Part shown: positions 7,542 through 16,798 of the stretch, piece by piece
Numbering within the stretch: the first letter of the stretch is position 1
Layout of the letters: each line of letters opens with the position of its first letter
Source of the DNA: an uncultured Clostridia bacterium
Lineage (GTDB): Bacteria > Bacillota > Clostridia > Oscillospirales > Ruminococcaceae
Length of the DNA: 64,000 nt
Direction: 5' to 3'
Assembly (NCBI GenBank): GCA_947627875.1
Contig: CANQXS010000003.1
Span: 62,001-126,000 of the forward strand
Translations under genes and position numbers: made by a program
Notes under the pieces: model-generated
What the model saw: the letters and a program-made list of their open reading frames with translations, nothing else
Databases searched by the model: none
Told to the model about the DNA's origin: nothing

Positions 7542-9338
7542 ATGGCACGTTATAGCGTTAATAACTACACAGTCGAAACATTGCTGTCAAATATCAAATC
7601 CGGAAGTATTGCAATCCCGGAAATGCAGCGTCCTTTTGTTTGGGATAGTTCCAAAGTCAGAGACTTGGTTGACTCTTTATATAAGGGGTTCCCTATAGGA
7701 TATATCATCGTGTGGCAAAACCCGGATGTTAAGCTGAAGGACGGCACAAAGTCTACAGGTAAAGTGATTCTTATCGACGGACAGCAGCGCATTACAGCAA
7801 TGGCTGCTGCAATCGTAGGACATGAAGTGTTGGACGATCACTATAAATGGAAACGTATCTCTATTGCCTTTAACCCACTCGAAGAAAAATTTGAGGTCGC
7901 AAACAATGCTATTTTGAAGAGCAGCAAGTGGATTCCGGACATAGCTCCTGTTCTGAAGCCGAATTTTAACACATTCCAATTTATAATTGATTATTGCCAG
8001 AAGAATGAGATCCCGGATCAGATGTCGCAGGTAAACAATATCATTAACCGGCTTCGCGGTATTCAGAATAACAGCCTTGGCGTTATTACCTTGGCAAGCG
8101 ATCTGGATATCGACAGTGTTACGGATATTTTTATTCGTATTAACTCTAAAGGCGTCGTACTTTCTCAGGCGGACTTTGCTATGTCCAAGATTTCGTCCAA
8201 TGAAACCTATGGCGGCAACGTCACTCGAAAGACAATTGATTATTTTTGCCATTTGCTTGAATCTCCCGAAGACCTGAAAGAGATCAAAAATAACGACACC
8301 GCATTTGCGGCTCTGCCGGAGTTTGATGCAATTAAGTGGGCTGCTTCAAAGACCAACCCAATATACAAAACTACATACAACGATATTCTGCGTGTAGCGT
8401 TTACCTATAAATTTAAGCGCGGGCGTTTGGCAGACCTTGTAAGTTTACTGTCAGGCCGTGATTTTGAAACAAGAGAATTCAGAATTGAAATTGAGGAGGA
8501 TTCTTTTAATCAGCTCCACGAAGCGGTGCTGCAGGCTGTTAATCAAACCAATTATGAACGGTATTTGATGATAGTGCGTTCTACCGGTATCGTGCGAAAA
8601 TCTTTGATCCGCTCCCAAAATGTGCTGAACTTCGGATATGCGCTTTACCTTGCATTGCGTGAAAGAAAAATCGACAGCAATGAAATTGAGCAGATTGTCC
8701 GTCGGTGGCTGGCTCTGACGATTCTGACAGGACGTTATTCCGGTTCCCCTGAATCATCCTTTGACTACGATATCAAACGCTTCTTCTCCTATGACGATCC
8801 TGCGGAATATCTCAGGCTTACGGAAGCGGGCGAATTGTCAGACGCGTTTTGGAATGTCAATCTTGTTCAGCGTCTGAACACTTCTGTTGCAAGCAGCCCG
8901 TACTTCAATATGTTCCTTGTGGCACAGGTAAAAAGCCATGACCGAGGATTTTTATCTATGCAGGTTGACGTGGAAACCATGCTGGAAAACAGAGGCGACA
9001 TTCATCATCTTTTCCCAAAAAATTATCTCACGAAAAACGGCGTTCCGCAGTCGATGTATAATCAAATTGCAAACTATGTTTTCCTTCAGCAGGAAATCAA
9101 TATTAAGATCAGCGACGATGCGCCATGTATCTACATGAAAAAGGTTTTAGAACAGTGCCAAACGAAGAAGCCTATCTACGGTAACATCGTTGACGAGGTC
9201 GAGCTATGCAAAAATCTGGAACAGAACTGTATTCCCATTGGATTTGAGAAAATGGAAATTTCGGACTATAACAACTTCCTCGAAATGAGACGAAAACTGA
9301 TGGCCGAAAAAATCCGCAATTACTACTTCTCTCTTTAG
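7542..9338 (+). CDS. DUF262-DUF1524 protein (GmrSD type IV restriction-like)
   Basis: 598 residues. The N-terminal DUF262 ParB/Srx-like NTPase domain shows the signature IDGQQR (about 78-83), after IPEMQRPFVWD. The C-terminal part holds an HNH-like DUF1524 motif, GDIHHLFPKNYL (about 485-496), with a following asparagine-rich helix. In the GmrSD family, such proteins bind nucleotide and cut modified (for example glucosylated) phage DNA. Here both domains are in one chain and the key motifs are intact. It is downstream of the AlbA_2 regulator. Target modification is unknown. Confidence 0.82.
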   Translation: MARYSVNNYTVETLLSNIKSGSIAIPEMQRPFVWDSSKVRDLVDSLYKGFPIGYIIVWQNPDVKLKDGTKSTGKVILIDGQQRITAMAAAIVGHEVLDDHYKWKRISIAFNPLEEKFEVANNAILKSSKWIPDIAPVLKPNFNTFQFIIDYCQKNEIPDQMSQVNNIINRLRGIQNNSLGVITLASDLDIDSVTDIFIRINSKGVVLSQADFAMSKISSNETYGGNVTRKTIDYFCHLLESPEDLKEIKNNDTAFAALPEFDAIKWAASKTNPIYKTTYNDILRVAFTYKFKRGRLADLVSLLSGRDFETREFRIEIEEDSFNQLHEAVLQAVNQTNYERYLMIVRSTGIVRKSLIRSQNVLNFGYALYLALRERKIDSNEIEQIVRRWLALTILTGRYSGSPESSFDYDIKRFFSYDDPAEYLRLTEAGELSDAFWNVNLVQRLNTSVASSPYFNMFLVAQVKSHDRGFLSMQVDVETMLENRGDIHHLFPKNYLTKNGVPQSMYNQIANYVFLQQEINIKISDDAPCIYMKKVLEQCQTKKPIYGNIVDEVELCKNLEQNCIPIGFEKMEISDYNNFLEMRRKLMAEKIRNYYFSL

Positions 9339-9371
9339 GCAATAAATTAGCATTAGAAAAGAGGCACCGCA

Positions 9372-9596
9372 ATGGAACAAACTTATCTTCCCAGTAAAAT
9401 CCGTGACCGCATACGGGACTTGATGAAATCTAACAAAGTTACGCAGACCGAGCTTGCTGCCCGCATCGGTTGTTCGGAAAGTATGCTGAGCCGTTTCATC
9501 AACGGCAGGACGGACAAGCTGGGCGATGAAAATATCATCCGCATTGCACGCGTGTTCAATGTCTCCACCGATTTTCTCACGAGGCAAGACATCTGA
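9372..9596 (+). CDS. XRE-family HTH protein, truncated
   Basis: 74 residues, start ATG 9372. The HTH is clear: MKSNKVTQTELAARIGCSES then MLSRFINGRTDKL. Homologues I recall continue well beyond ...RVFNVSTDFL; here the frame stops five residues later (TRQDI). Directly after, in another frame, lies the C-terminal part of a sigma-like protein, so this looks like the 5' half of a gene joined by deletion to the 3' half of another. The short form could still bind DNA. Confidence 0.6.
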   Translation: MEQTYLPSKIRDRIRDLMKSNKVTQTELAARIGCSESMLSRFINGRTDKLGDENIIRIARVFNVSTDFLTRQDI

Positions 9597-9910
9597 ACGA
9601 TATCATTTCTTTGGATGAACTTGCAAAAGATGAGGAGCGAAGCAATCATAATTTTACTGCTGATTCCACTCGACAAACGCCGGAACAAATCTATTTAGCA
9701 CAGGAGAGGATTGAGGATATCCATCGCGCCTTATACATGATTGAGGACAGAGAGGAGCAGTATCTGCGTTACCGCTTTGGATTCGATGACGATATGGAGC
9801 ATCCGCTGACGGAAACGGCAAAGCATTTTCATCTGTCAGAGAGCAGAGCAAAATCCACGGAAGCACATGCCTTGGATAACGTGTGGTTGGAGCTGCCTTG
9901 GTGGTATTAG
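9584..9910 (+). pseudogene. Sigma-70-like protein, C-terminal remnant
   Basis: The frame ARHLNDIISLDELAKDEE... runs into a sigma region-4-like part (EEQYLRYRFGFDDDMEHPLT, then ETAKHFHLSESRAKSTEA) and ends ELPWWY. This is the C-terminal half of a sigma-factor-like protein common on Clostridial conjugative elements. Its N-terminal region 2 is missing, because the sequence upstream belongs to the XRE gene in another frame. A TTG codon at 9611 could still start a short 99-residue product. Confidence 0.6.
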
Positions 9911-10413
9911 GAACACGGGGAACGCGTCGCTGCGGCGGGTTTATATACCTTTTGCTCCCCGGTGATGCCGCACAGCTTTGATTGCTTATCCGCAAGCCCT
10001 GAGTTTGCAAATATTCGTCTTTCTGTTGACACAGGAAACGGTCTGCCCGGTATGGCGGCAGCCCCTTTCCAGCGCCAGCGGGAGCAAAAGGTATAACACA
10101 CTAGACTTTCCTGACGGAAAATCGTGTGCCAACAGGGTGCTGCTCGCCCCTATTGGAAACCCTGAGCCAAGGGGATATTCCCCTCTGGACACCCCGTTTT
10201 TCTTCGCTGGTGAGTACCCAAACCGTAAAAATTCAATTTGTTGCCGATGCGAAGAAAATGCAAAAGGAATCTTCCGCGCATGAATTGTAAAATCGCAAAT
10301 CTTCCTTTTGGGGATGACAATCCGAAATCGGATATATTGCAATTTCAAATTTTCAGATTCTGCTGTAGCAGTAAAATCGGTTTTACGAAGTATTACAAAG
10401 TGAGGATATTGAG
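9911..10413. other. Noncoding stretch with inverted repeats
   Basis: No gene is convincing in these 500 bases. It contains the 152-bp repeat described separately (9944-10095), then a GC-rich stretch with a short dyad GGGGATATTCCCC near 10171. The final 100 bases before the SH3 gene become AT-rich and should hold its promoter, but I see no box close to consensus. Confidence 0.6.
9944..10095. repeat. MITE-like unit with perfect 16-bp inverted ends
   Basis: TATACCTTTTGCTCCC at 9944-9959 is exactly inverted as GGGAGCAAAAGGTATA at 10080-10095, enclosing 120 bp without a gene. The size and the perfect ends suggest a non-autonomous mobile repeat or a long structured RNA. Confidence 0.7.
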
Positions 10414-11373
10414 ATGAGTAAAATTAACGATTGGTTTTCGACCCTACAACGTAGCGATGAAGTAATGAAACGTCTGAGTGGGGCAGCAACTGCATTGTCT
10501 CAGTTGGCTGAAAGTGATGTGTGGTTGAAAATAAATCACTTGAATCAAAATCTTTTTGCTGCTGCAGATTCTGCAATGGCAACCCTTTTCCGAATAGATA
10601 ACTGGTACAAATCGACTTCATTTGAAGCACAAGCCCACACTCTCAGTTTATTAGGCGAGTCCCTTTCTGCTGGGTATATGGCAGCGACGAAATTTATCGT
10701 TACACCCACAATTTTAGATGGGATGAGAAAAATAGAACAGGCTATTTTGACAACTCCATCATGTGCTTTGTTCAATATGGATCAGATAACCAAAGCATTA
10801 AGAATGTATCAGACACCAGACATCATTCGGCATATAAATAGTGCTTTGTCAAATTTATCTTCATTTGATTCTGGTATTTTAGAAACCGCAAAATCGTTAG
10901 ATTTGTCTGATATTGAAATCCATGATGATGGCGCAATTACTTATGACGGTGTGAGATACAATTCTGAAAAAATAGCCACTGTGTTAGATGCACAGATTGA
11001 AGTTGCTAAAAAATCTACATTACGGGAACAATTTGAAGCACTCAAGAAACGGTTATGGTTATTGCTCTTAATTTTGAACATAATCATGTTTCTGCCACAA
11101 GTGCCGGAGGCGGTGAAATTCTATTGCGATGCCGTTGCGCAAATCCAAGTTATACTGGAAGAAAAGGGCCGCATTTGCTTTACAATCAAGGAACGTTCTA
11201 TTTTACGAGAAGAAGCAAGTTCTGCTGCCGCTCGTATTCGATACATCCCGTATGACACACCTTTAGAAATCATTAGTGAAGTTCCTCGTTGGTATCAAGT
11301 GGCGTTTACTGATGAAAACGGTGTTGAGATCATCGGGTGGATATCTAAAATCAGTGTGGAATTGGAGGAATAA
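10414..11373 (+). CDS. Membrane-anchored protein with C-terminal SH3-like domain
   Basis: 319 residues; ATG 10414 is preceded by a GAGGAT-type ribosome site. The first 200 residues are mostly helical with no family I recognise. One membrane segment lies at about 213-232 (LWLLLLILNIIMFLP). The last 65 residues (ILREEASSAAARIRYIPYDT then WYQVAFTDENGVEIIGWIS) have the pattern of a bacterial SH3 domain, found in peptidoglycan- or ligand-binding proteins. The stop is 1 bp from the restriction-modification gene start, so they are co-expressed. A membrane protein tied to a restriction enzyme is unusual, and its role is unknown. Confidence 0.65.
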   Translation: MSKINDWFSTLQRSDEVMKRLSGAATALSQLAESDVWLKINHLNQNLFAAADSAMATLFRIDNWYKSTSFEAQAHTLSLLGESLSAGYMAATKFIVTPTILDGMRKIEQAILTTPSCALFNMDQITKALRMYQTPDIIRHINSALSNLSSFDSGILETAKSLDLSDIEIHDDGAITYDGVRYNSEKIATVLDAQIEVAKKSTLREQFEALKKRLWLLLLILNIIMFLPQVPEAVKFYCDAVAQIQVILEEKGRICFTIKERSILREEASSAAARIRYIPYDTPLEIISEVPRWYQVAFTDENGVEIIGWISKISVELEE

Positions 11374-11374
11374 T

Positions 11375-14300
11375 ATGGAAAGTGTAAAAGTCTCAGAAAT
11401 AATAGCCAAATACTATCATGCAATCTGCGATGCCTATCGTCTTGGAAATGTAGAGTCATCATATAACGCACCTATAATGGCATTGTTCACAGACATTGGC
11501 TGTGCAGCCCGAGATTTATCAGGCGAACGCAAAGGACAAACGGGAGAAAACATTGATATCAAGCTGTGGCATAATGAAGAAGATGTCTCCGAAACAGAAC
11601 CGTTTGCCGGCATCGAAGTTAAAAAAGTTGGAGGAATTGATAAGCGTGCGCTGTCTCAAATTAAAGTTGAGGCTGACCGATATGGCAATGCTATTCTGAC
11701 AGATAATCTCGAATGGCAGTTTTGGCGAGCAGGTGATACCGAAATGTATGCAGGCTTAAAAATTATGGAGTTGATTGACGAAAAGCTCGTGTTAAAACAG
11801 GAGAATATCGAGCTGTTTATCAACCTTGTAGAAGATTTTCTGTTGAAAAACCCTGTACAAATTAAATCCTCCAGCAAACTTGCCGAGTATATGGCTATGC
11901 ATGCCCGTACAATACGTAGTATTATTTTTGGCATTCTCAAAGATGATGGGAACGGGCAACCGCTCATATCTGATTTTCAAAAACGGCTGCCTATGTTTAT
12001 GGAGTTGTGCGGGTTATATAACCGAATAAAATCCGATCTTCGCCCACTAATGAATACCCGTGAGTTTGCGGATATGTACGCCCAAACCATCGTATATGGC
12101 TTGTTCATTGCGCGATACAACGACACTACGCCGGATTCCTTTGATAGGTTTGAAGCAATTCGCTGCCTTCAGGAAGAATCTGAATTGCTTAAACAATTTT
12201 TTATGCATATTACAGGGACCGGAAGAAAACACCCTACGCTTGAAAGCGTAATTGATAAGCTATGCGAGATATACAAAATGTGCAATATATCTGAGCTTCT
12301 GGGGCGTGATGAGCGAAAGGACACGATTATCCATTTTTATGAGGAGTTCCTGACTTTCTACGATCCGGAATTGCGGAAATCTCTCGGTGTATTCTATACG
12401 CCTGTTCAAGCGGTACAATACCTGATTTCCATGGTTGATAAAGCCCTTGTGGATGATTTCGGCATTGAAGGCGGATTGTCTAACAATGAGCAAATCACTA
12501 TTAATGCCCCATGTGCGCCATACAAAGTAGGTAGAAACAAATGGGCAGAGGAAAAACCGATTTCGGTTCCTCGCGTAGCTATTCTCGATCCGGCTTGCGG
12601 CACGGGCTCCTTCGGCGCGGAGATTATCAAATACATTAAAAATACATACTTTTCCGGGACTCGGTCAGCATTTTATGAAAACTACATTCAGCAAGAAAAC
12701 GGTTTACTTTCCCGATTGATTGGGTTTGAGATTATGATGACCAGTTATGTTGTCGCGCACTTAAAAATCCGTCGCACGATTGATGAAACGCTCGGCCATC
12801 TGCCAACTGTTCAGCTGCCTGCAAATATTTTCTTGACAAATACGCTTGCACCGCCCATGTCTGTTTTAGAGCGGGGCGAACAGATGACCTTGTTTGATTT
12901 CTCTGCCGCTATTACGGACGAAGCATATCATGCCGATACTTGGAAAGCCCGTCGGCCTATAAAAGTTATAATCGGTAACCCGCCATACCTTGCGGCTTCC
13001 ACAAATCCCTTTGATATTTCTGCCTATAAAACAGAAACAGACGGTATTACGGATTTTGGCGAAAGAAAGCATTGGCTGAATGATGACTATGTTAAATTCT
13101 TCCGCTTCTCTGAGCAGATTATTAACAAAAATAACGAGGGTATCCTTGCCTTTGTTACAAATAACGGTTATCTGGACAACCACACTTTCCGAGGAATGAG
13201 AGCGAGTCTGCTGAGAACCTTTGATAAGATTTATATAGTCAATCTTCACGGTAGAGCAAGCAAAAAGGATCTTCCTCCGAATGGTAAAAAGAATGAAAAT
13301 ATTTTTGATATTACCCAAGGGATAGCATTATTTATCGGCGTCAAAAAAACGCAAAATCAATCTTGGGCTAATGTCTACTATACGGACATTTGGGGCACGC
13401 GCACGGAAAAGTTGGAAGCTCTGGACAGAAGGGACTTTCAATTTGAAGAATTGAATATAGACCCCAAAATGGCGTATTTCATTCCGTTTGGCGGTCAAGG
13501 TAAGACCGCTTATGAAAAAGGAATCAATCTGTATGATTTGTTCCCCACTAACGTAACAGGTATTGTTTCCGGTAACGATAAAGCTGCTATTGCGCCAACT
13601 AAAGCAGAACTGGAAAAGCGTTTGGATATTGTGCGCCACGCTACAGATGATACGGAGATTTTAAAATTATGGGGCAAGTTCGGTCGCGGACAGACAGCAG
13701 ATAAAATTCAAAATGACGTTTTATCCGAAGGTATTATAACGCCTATAGCATTTCGCCCATTTGATACACGCTGGACGTATTATTCAGGGCGTTCTTGCGG
13801 CTGGATTCTTTGGCCGCGAGAAAAAACCACCATGGGACATCTTCTGTCAGAGCCTACAAGTCCCATTGGAAAGAACATCGGAATCGTGTTCTGCAAGCCC
13901 TCAGGGCTTTATTCTCCGCCTTTTGTTACGCAGAATATTGCGGATAACAGATTGTTTTCTGCTTCCTGCGAAAGAGCTTATATTGCACCGCTCTATCTTC
14001 ACTCGGAATCGGCTTTAACCGGCGAAAGTTGGAGTGCAAATTTGGATACAGATATATACAATGAATTGACCCGGTATATGCATACAAAGCCCGCTCCGAT
14101 TGAAATATTCGATTATGTATATGGTATTCTGCATGATCCTGTGTATTGCGAGAAGTACGAACAGTATCTTTGCAGGGATTTCCCGCGCATTCCGATTATA
14201 AATGAGCCCGTGGACGAAAGAGCTGCAGACGCATTCTTTGTAGACGAGGCACTGTATCGGGAATATGTTACTGTCGGTGAGCGGTTGAGGAAATTGCACC

Positions 14301-14608
14301 TTATGCAGATTAAGATGCCTGCAGAGCTTGCACTTGAGCCAAACACTGCCGATGATTTGGGGATCGGAGCCATTAAATACGAAAACGGTGTGCTCCAGTT
14401 AAATGCCAAGAAATGCATTACCGGCATCCCGCAAAACGTGTGGGAATATCAGATTGGCGGATATCAAGTGTTGGACAAATGGTTTAAAGAACACAAAGGT
14501 CAAACGCTCACGATTGATTTCTTTACCCACATTGAAAATGTAGTTGGACTGCTCGCGGAGACGATCAACTTGCGAGAGACCATGAGAAGGTTGCATAGCG
14601 ATACTTGA
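11375..14608 (+). CDS. Single-chain restriction-modification enzyme, type ISP/IIG-like, no helicase
   Basis: The start ATG 11375 follows GGAGG (7 nt), giving 1077 residues. An N-terminal PD-(D/E)xK-like nuclease is suggested by GENIDIKLW (about 57-65) and GIEVKK (about 76-81). The adenine-N6 methylase core shows motif I DPACGTGSF (about 404) and motif IV NPPY (about 535). The C-terminal third (AFRPFDTRWTYYSG) resembles the target-recognition part of type ISP enzymes such as LlaGI. Those are about 1500-1600 residues because of a helicase, which is absent here. It probably methylates and cuts its own site; the target is unknown. Confidence 0.8.
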   Translation: MESVKVSEIIAKYYHAICDAYRLGNVESSYNAPIMALFTDIGCAARDLSGERKGQTGENIDIKLWHNEEDVSETEPFAGIEVKKVGGIDKRALSQIKVEADRYGNAILTDNLEWQFWRAGDTEMYAGLKIMELIDEKLVLKQENIELFINLVEDFLLKNPVQIKSSSKLAEYMAMHARTIRSIIFGILKDDGNGQPLISDFQKRLPMFMELCGLYNRIKSDLRPLMNTREFADMYAQTIVYGLFIARYNDTTPDSFDRFEAIRCLQEESELLKQFFMHITGTGRKHPTLESVIDKLCEIYKMCNISELLGRDERKDTIIHFYEEFLTFYDPELRKSLGVFYTPVQAVQYLISMVDKALVDDFGIEGGLSNNEQITINAPCAPYKVGRNKWAEEKPISVPRVAILDPACGTGSFGAEIIKYIKNTYFSGTRSAFYENYIQQENGLLSRLIGFEIMMTSYVVAHLKIRRTIDETLGHLPTVQLPANIFLTNTLAPPMSVLERGEQMTLFDFSAAITDEAYHADTWKARRPIKVIIGNPPYLAASTNPFDISAYKTETDGITDFGERKHWLNDDYVKFFRFSEQIINKNNEGILAFVTNNGYLDNHTFRGMRASLLRTFDKIYIVNLHGRASKKDLPPNGKKNENIFDITQGIALFIGVKKTQNQSWANVYYTDIWGTRTEKLEALDRRDFQFEELNIDPKMAYFIPFGGQGKTAYEKGINLYDLFPTNVTGIVSGNDKAAIAPTKAELEKRLDIVRHATDDTEILKLWGKFGRGQTADKIQNDVLSEGIITPIAFRPFDTRWTYYSGRSCGWILWPREKTTMGHLLSEPTSPIGKNIGIVFCKPSGLYSPPFVTQNIADNRLFSASCERAYIAPLYLHSESALTGESWSANLDTDIYNELTRYMHTKPAPIEIFDYVYGILHDPVYCEKYEQYLCRDFPRIPIINEPVDERAADAFFVDEALYREYVTVGERLRKLHLMQIKMPAELALEPNTADDLGIGAIKYENGVLQLNAKKCITGIPQNVWEYQIGGYQVLDKWFKEHKGQTLTIDFFTHIENVVGLLAETINLRETMRRLHSDT

Positions 14609-14670
14609 GAGCAGAAAATCGCAAATCGGTTTCTTGAAATTATATCAAAAAAGATAGGGGGCATACCCGT

Positions 14671-16449
14671 TTGAACGAAAAAGTTGATACTACCATCATT
14701 GAAATGAGCGCCGTAAACAAGTTAGAGGCAGCGTTACTCCGCACGGAAATGATTGTTACAAATATTTCAAAAGGAGACAAGGTTCCGTCTTGGGATGGAG
14801 AAATTTTCTTGTATTACACAAAAGATATAAATAAGGGCAACCTATTCGGAAGAATTCCTGTGCAAGTAAAAGGAACAATGGTAACAAGATTTGAAAAGAA
14901 AAAGGCAGTATACCAAGCCGATGTCAGAGACTTAAAGAATTATCTTAACGATAATGGAGTCATGTTCTTTTTGATTCAACTTAAAGATTTTGACACATAT
15001 AAAATTTATTACGCATCCCTACTTCCATTTGACCTAAGACAGTTGTTGGAACAAGCAGAAGGTCAAAAGACAAAGCAAATAACTTTAAATTTGTTTCCCC
15101 ATAAGTATAGGGATGGCATTGTCCGTGTTGTTTCAGATTTTATAATCAACAAAAATAAGAGAGCGCAGCTTTTACCCGATGTTCGTTCATTAGTGGATTT
15201 GGAGAAATCTAAAATGGAGGTAGAAAAACTCGAATTATCTATTTCTAGTTTTGGAATAAAAACCGAGGATGAAATGTTTTCCGAAATGTTTTCACGGCCT
15301 CTATACGTATATGCAAAGCCACTAAATATTGAGGCATCATTTGTGGTCGATAAATTTCGCCTTGAAAGCATAGTTATTCCAAAGGATACGCCGGTTATTG
15401 TAAATGGAGAGACTTTATACAACCGAATTGAAGAAATAAGGCAATCTGGAAAAGAAAAACAACTCAAAATCGGTAATGATATTACCATCCGCCTTAATAA
15501 TAACCTATGGACGATTAACTATTCGTTTAAAGGGTCGCTACATGAACAAATTCTTGAGACAAAGATGCTCTTAGCTTTAGTAAAAGGGCAAGAGATTAAA
15601 ATTGGCAACCGGGTTATTTCACACGCAAATATGAACCTAAACGGACATACATTAGAGGATATAGAAAAAGACCTTTCTAATCTTCTTTTGATCGATGCAA
15701 CCTTGAAAAAACTACATGTTAAAAAAGATTTGGAATTTGGCAATCTATCTAAGCACGAGCTTTTTAATCTCACTCATCTGGTCAGAGGTATCATGGATGG
15801 AGCTTCTGTACCGTTCAGTATTAACGGAGAGGCAGGCAGCGGAACACTTTCCATTGGAAATATAAAACTTGCCATTTCTTCAAAATGTAACCCCAATGGC
15901 GGCGGCTTCTTAATTTCTGATTTCTTCGACGGGAATTTTATTGCAGCTAAAGAGGGCGATGCGCCAGAGAATGGCATAGAGATAAGTCCATATCTTTTAA
16001 TGAAAAGCTCATCGTTTCTTGAACTTGATAATGCTGATTTGTCATCTGTTGTCGCCTCTGTAACAAAATACCCTTTTTCGGAGGTTTATGCCGACTATAC
16101 CCTTAATTTTGTTCTGGAACTCATTAGCTTGTTTGACAATTCTGGAAATAACAAGGCATTAGATGTTGCAACTCAGTTACTGAATTATCTTAGAAAGCAT
16201 AACAACTTGCAAGAGGATTTATACCGTATAAATCAAATTCAAATTGAGAAACGACGTAGAAATCTTTCCAAGGAGGAGGTACAATACCTGATTTCTCTAA
16301 AAGAATCAGGAATTCCTATTCAATTTCAGTTAGCTGCAAATATCTTACTTGAAAGCTTCCAAGAAGCTTCTGTAGTTTACGACCAGTTAAGCGAGCCAGA
16401 GAAACAGCACTTTGATGCTTTTCCAATTAGAACACTCTGGAAAAAATAG
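14671..16449 (+). CDS. DUF4365-domain protein, putative nuclease-fold
   Basis: 592 residues from TTG 14671, with AGGGGG 9 nt upstream (ATG 14704 is an alternative). The first 165 residues match DUF4365, a PD-(D/E)xK-like fold: SAVNKLEAALLRTEMI, SWDGEIFLYY (about 40-50) and the QVKG motif (about 64-67). The remainder (about 170-592) is not recognised. It follows the restriction gene by 62 bp in the same direction. DUF4365 proteins are often found in defence loci, so a role as an effector or accessory nuclease is plausible but unproven. Confidence 0.65.
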   Translation: MNEKVDTTIIEMSAVNKLEAALLRTEMIVTNISKGDKVPSWDGEIFLYYTKDINKGNLFGRIPVQVKGTMVTRFEKKKAVYQADVRDLKNYLNDNGVMFFLIQLKDFDTYKIYYASLLPFDLRQLLEQAEGQKTKQITLNLFPHKYRDGIVRVVSDFIINKNKRAQLLPDVRSLVDLEKSKMEVEKLELSISSFGIKTEDEMFSEMFSRPLYVYAKPLNIEASFVVDKFRLESIVIPKDTPVIVNGETLYNRIEEIRQSGKEKQLKIGNDITIRLNNNLWTINYSFKGSLHEQILETKMLLALVKGQEIKIGNRVISHANMNLNGHTLEDIEKDLSNLLLIDATLKKLHVKKDLEFGNLSKHELFNLTHLVRGIMDGASVPFSINGEAGSGTLSIGNIKLAISSKCNPNGGGFLISDFFDGNFIAAKEGDAPENGIEISPYLLMKSSSFLELDNADLSSVVASVTKYPFSEVYADYTLNFVLELISLFDNSGNNKALDVATQLLNYLRKHNNLQEDLYRINQIQIEKRRRNLSKEEVQYLISLKESGIPIQFQLAANILLESFQEASVVYDQLSEPEKQHFDAFPIRTLWKK

Positions 16450-16468
16450 GCAAGGATAACCTTTCAGG

Positions 16469-16657
16469 CTACTCTGCTTCAGTAATATCAAGGCTTTCGG
16501 CAAGCTGATAAAACCCGTGACAAATGTGCTCAAGTAGTCCGTCGCTTAAGAGTTTTCCGATGTCGGACTTATAAAGACCGTCAGAAAGAAACTCAGATGT
16601 TTTTGCTATACCTCCGGATTCAATTATCACATTTTTTGCAATTTCGGCTTTAGTCAT
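16469..16657 (-). pseudogene. AbiEi-type antitoxin, N-terminal fragment
   Basis: 62 residues: MTKAEIAKNVIIESGGIAKT... GLLEHICHGFYQL, the winged-helix N-terminal domain of type IV (AbiE) antitoxins. Complete AbiEi proteins are about 200 residues and pair with the AbiEii nucleotidyltransferase. Here a stop follows ITEAE and no toxin gene is nearby. It may be a relic or a free-standing DNA-binding domain. Confidence 0.6.
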
Positions 16658-16769
16658 TGCGCTATCACTTTCTTATTACAAAATTGGAAAACTGTTTGAT
16701 GAAAATAGTATAACACAGTACTGGCGAATAATCAAGACTTTTTTCATACATTTTTATGGATTTGCAAGA

Positions 16770-16798
16770 AAAAGCGGAGCCGAAGCTCCGCCTTTCAT
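16770..16798 (-). terminator. Terminator near the end of the element
   Basis: A 7-bp GC stem (16774-16780 with 16785-16791, loop CGAA) is followed on the minus strand by TTTTTC. It sits right after the stop of the small frame at 16799-17053, which supports that frame being, or having been, a real gene. Confidence 0.75.
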
